Part shown: positions 62,141 to 64,000 of the stretch, in pieces | How positions within the stretch are numbered: position 1 is the stretch's first letter | How the letters are laid out: each line of letters opens with the position of its first letter | NCBI RefSeq assembly: GCF_003574445.1 | Contig: NZ_KZ984553.1 | Coordinates: 124,001 to 188,000 of the forward strand | Direction of reading: 5' to 3' | Origin: Streptomyces sp. YIM 130001 | Lineage (GTDB): Bacteria; Actinomycetota; Actinomycetes; Streptomycetales; Streptomycetaceae | DNA: 64,000 bases | The notes under the pieces: model-generated | Database searches by the model: none | What the model was told of the DNA's origin: nothing | Seen by the model: the letters and a program-made list of their open reading frames with translations, nothing else | Translations under genes and position numbers: made by a program

Positions 62141-64000
62141 GTGTTCGTCGGGCGGGATCAGGAACTGGCCGAATTACAGAGTGCGTTGAAGGTGCAGCGG
62201 CTGATCACGCTGACGGGCACCGCCGGTGTCGGCAAGAGCCGGCTGGCCCGGCAGGTGGTCGAGCGCGAACGGGCCGCCAGCGGTGACGAGAGCTGCTGGG
62301 CCGACCTGTGGCAGCTGGCCGACGAGCGGATGCTCGCGGCCCTGGTCGCGGACGCGTGCGGGTTGTCCGACCACACCCCACGGATGCCGTTGGACGTCAT
62401 CGCTCAGTGGATCGGCGAGCGCGAACTGCTGATCGTCCTCGACTCCTGCGAGCACGTACTGCCCGCCTGCCGGCGGCTGGTGGAGACCCTGCTCGCCGAG
62501 TGCCCGCATCTGACGATCCTGGCCACCAGCCGGGAGGTGTTCCACCTCGACGGCGAGCATGTGGTGGTGGTCGAGCCGCTGCCGTGTGCGACGGATGCCG
62601 CGGAACTCTTCCTGCAGCGCGCGGAGCAGATGGGCGCGGTGCCGCCACCCGGTGAACTGAACCAGGTGACCGAGCTGTGCACGTATCTCGACGGCCTGCC
62701 GTTGGCCTTGGAGTTGGCTGCCGGGGCGCTGCGCCACAGCAGTATCGCGGAGCTTCTGCACCGTCCGCGGCACGCTCTGCACCGCGAGGAGACCGACCCG
62801 GTGCGCATCCCGACGCCGCGTCGGCACGAGGTGCTGCGTACCGCCCTGGGATGGAGTCACGAACTGTGCACGCCCAAGGAGCGGCTGCTTTGGGCCAGGC
62901 TGTCGATCGTGCTCGGGCACGTCGACGCGCCGATGGCGGCCGCGCTGTGCGCCGGCGGCCCACTGACCGCGCGTGACGTCGAGGACGCGCTGGCCGGGCT
63001 TGTGGACAAGTCGGTGGTCACCCGCCGCGGCGAGCGCTATCTGCTGCTCGACACGGTGCGCGAATACGGGCGCCTGTGGCTCACGCAGCTCGGGGAACTG
63101 GACAGCATGGCCACCGCGCACGCCGCCCATTTCCTCGCGCTGGCGCGGCAGGCCGACGCCACGTGGACGAGCGCCGAGCAGAGCGGCTGGTACCGCACGA
63201 TCAAGGAGGCCCATCCCGATCTGTGCGCGGCGCTGGACTACTTGCTGGACCACCACGTCGACGACGCCGTCGAGTTGGCCACGCTGACCGGCTTCTACTG
63301 GACCTGCTGCGGCCATGCCCACACCGCCCAGCAGTATCTGGCCCGTGCCCTGCAGGCCGGTGACAGCGGGCAGCAGGCGGCGACACGGCAACGGGCCGTC
63401 TGGGCACTGGGGTTGACGCATCTGCTGCAGGGCAACCACGCCGTTGGAACCCAGCTCGCCCGTCAGTGTCTGGCCCTGGCGCGCGGCGACCAGGACCCGT
63501 CCGGACTGCTGCGCGCCGCCTATCTGCAGGCCATGAGCGACCTGTTGCAGGGCAACGCCGATCAGGCCCTCGATCTGCTGGAGGGCGCCCTGCAGGCCAC
63601 GCACGATGAGGACGGTGCTGCGGCACCGGCCGGGCACGCGGTGATGATGTGCCGGATGCTACGGCTGTTCGCGCTGACCGGCGTCGGCCGCCTCGAGGAG
63701 AGCCAGGAAGCGGCTACTGCCCTGCGCACCGAGTGCGTGGCCATGGGCGAGCACTGGATCCGCTCGTACACCGACTACCAGCTGTGTGTGATCGCGCTGC
63801 GGGAGCAGCACGGTGAAGCGGCACTGGAGCACGCCCGCTCGATGCTCACCTCCAAGCAGCAGATCGGCGACACCTTCGGGATCGCCCTGGGCCTGGACAT
63901 GCTGGCCGCCTCGTACTCGGCCAGCGGCGACGGCCGCTCCGCGGCACTCGCCTCGGGAGGCGGGCAACGGCTGTGGGAAGCGGTCGGCCACCCCCAGCGC
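62141..64000 (+). CDS. large STAND ATPase regulator (LuxR/AfsR-like), truncated by the window end
   Basis: An open frame of 620 codons that runs off the end of the window; it has no in-frame stop. The N-terminus FVGRDQELAEL opens a STAND NTPase: Walker A GTAGVGKS at about 26-33, Walker B LLIVLDSCEHV near 96-105, and LDGLPLALELAAGAL (GxP motif). From about 350 onwards the protein is built of TPR-like helical pairs (YLARALQAG, LQGNADQALDLLEGAL). The C-terminal output domain, commonly a LuxR helix-turn-helix in such LAL-type regulators, must lie beyond 64000. The GTG start is the first after an in-frame TAA and follows GGGGAG by eight bases. The reductase relic lies just upstream. Confidence 0.85.
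   Translation, partial: MFVGRDQELAELQSALKVQRLITLTGTAGVGKSRLARQVVERERAASGDESCWADLWQLADERMLAALVADACGLSDHTPRMPLDVIAQWIGERELLIVLDSCEHVLPACRRLVETLLAECPHLTILATSREVFHLDGEHVVVVEPLPCATDAAELFLQRAEQMGAVPPPGELNQVTELCTYLDGLPLALELAAGALRHSSIAELLHRPRHALHREETDPVRIPTPRRHEVLRTALGWSHELCTPKERLLWARLSIVLGHVDAPMAAALCAGGPLTARDVEDALAGLVDKSVVTRRGERYLLLDTVREYGRLWLTQLGELDSMATAHAAHFLALARQADATWTSAEQSGWYRTIKEAHPDLCAALDYLLDHHVDDAVELATLTGFYWTCCGHAHTAQQYLARALQAGDSGQQAATRQRAVWALGLTHLLQGNHAVGTQLARQCLALARGDQDPSGLLRAAYLQAMSDLLQGNADQALDLLEGALQATHDEDGAAAPAGHAVMMCRMLRLFALTGVGRLEESQEAATALRTECVAMGEHWIRSYTDYQLCVIALREQHGEAALEHARSMLTSKQQIGDTFGIALGLDMLAASYSASGDGRSAALASGGGQRLWEAVGHPQR

Overview
This window is a high-GC actinobacterial chromosome segment, almost certainly from a Streptomyces species. 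The evidence is third-position GC bias, frequent GTG/TTG starts, AGGAGG-type ribosome sites, and G+C-rich hairpin terminators without U tracts. Marker genes agree: whiI with a WhiG-type promoter, the hemE and hemG-hemQ heme genes, dxs, a ROK regulator beside xylFGH and ngcEFG, acnA and an HTH-fused murA2. From memory, not from a search, the order follows the S. coelicolor SCO6061 to SCO5998 interval, read backwards.

Layout. 0.1-6.8 kb: murC-msrB, a small conserved gene, a RibD-like reductase, zapE, and a TetR gene with its MFS exporter. 7-12.8 kb: a secreted PhoX-type phosphatase, a DeoR regulator, a PPK2 kinase, a deacetylase lipoprotein, an AIM24 protein and a PTH2-like hydrolase. 13-18 kb: a DUF4142 protein, a DUF692/MNIO enzyme whose C-terminus looks like the usual partner protein, a TIGR04222 membrane protein and a secreted peptidase. 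18-25 kb: hemG-hemQ and hemE around a DUF4349 lipoprotein, a flavin disulfide reductase and a DUF3000 protein. 25.4-31.7 kb: whiI, RNase D, the fadAB beta-oxidation operon and a NYN-domain gene. 31.7-35.3 kb: an APC permease and dxs.

35.5-51.4 kb is a sugar-uptake block: xylFGH, the ROK regulator, two consecutive ABC systems (binding protein plus two permeases, no ATPase) and a divergent secreted GH92 alpha-mannosidase. Both ABC operons carry a 16-bp site resembling the DasR operator (dre), which suggests N-acetylglucosamine-linked control. 51.6-57 kb: a VanW-family protein, a VOC protein and acnA with two regulatory inverted repeats upstream.

57-64 kb looks less stable. It holds a choice-of-anchor A surface protein broken by a one-base frameshift, murA2 with an N-terminal XRE domain and a palindrome at its promoter, a small secreted protein, an aldo/keto reductase relic and the start of a large STAND/LuxR-type regulator cut by the window end.

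The most novel-looking items are the DUF692-partner fusion with its TIGR04222 neighbour, the recurring palindrome CCACGCGCGCGTGG (five copies between 19.0 and 31.3 kb), and the paired regulatory sites around the sugar transporters, acnA and murA2. Many further intergenic hairpins are listed as terminators because of their position and perfect stems; none is experimentally supported here.
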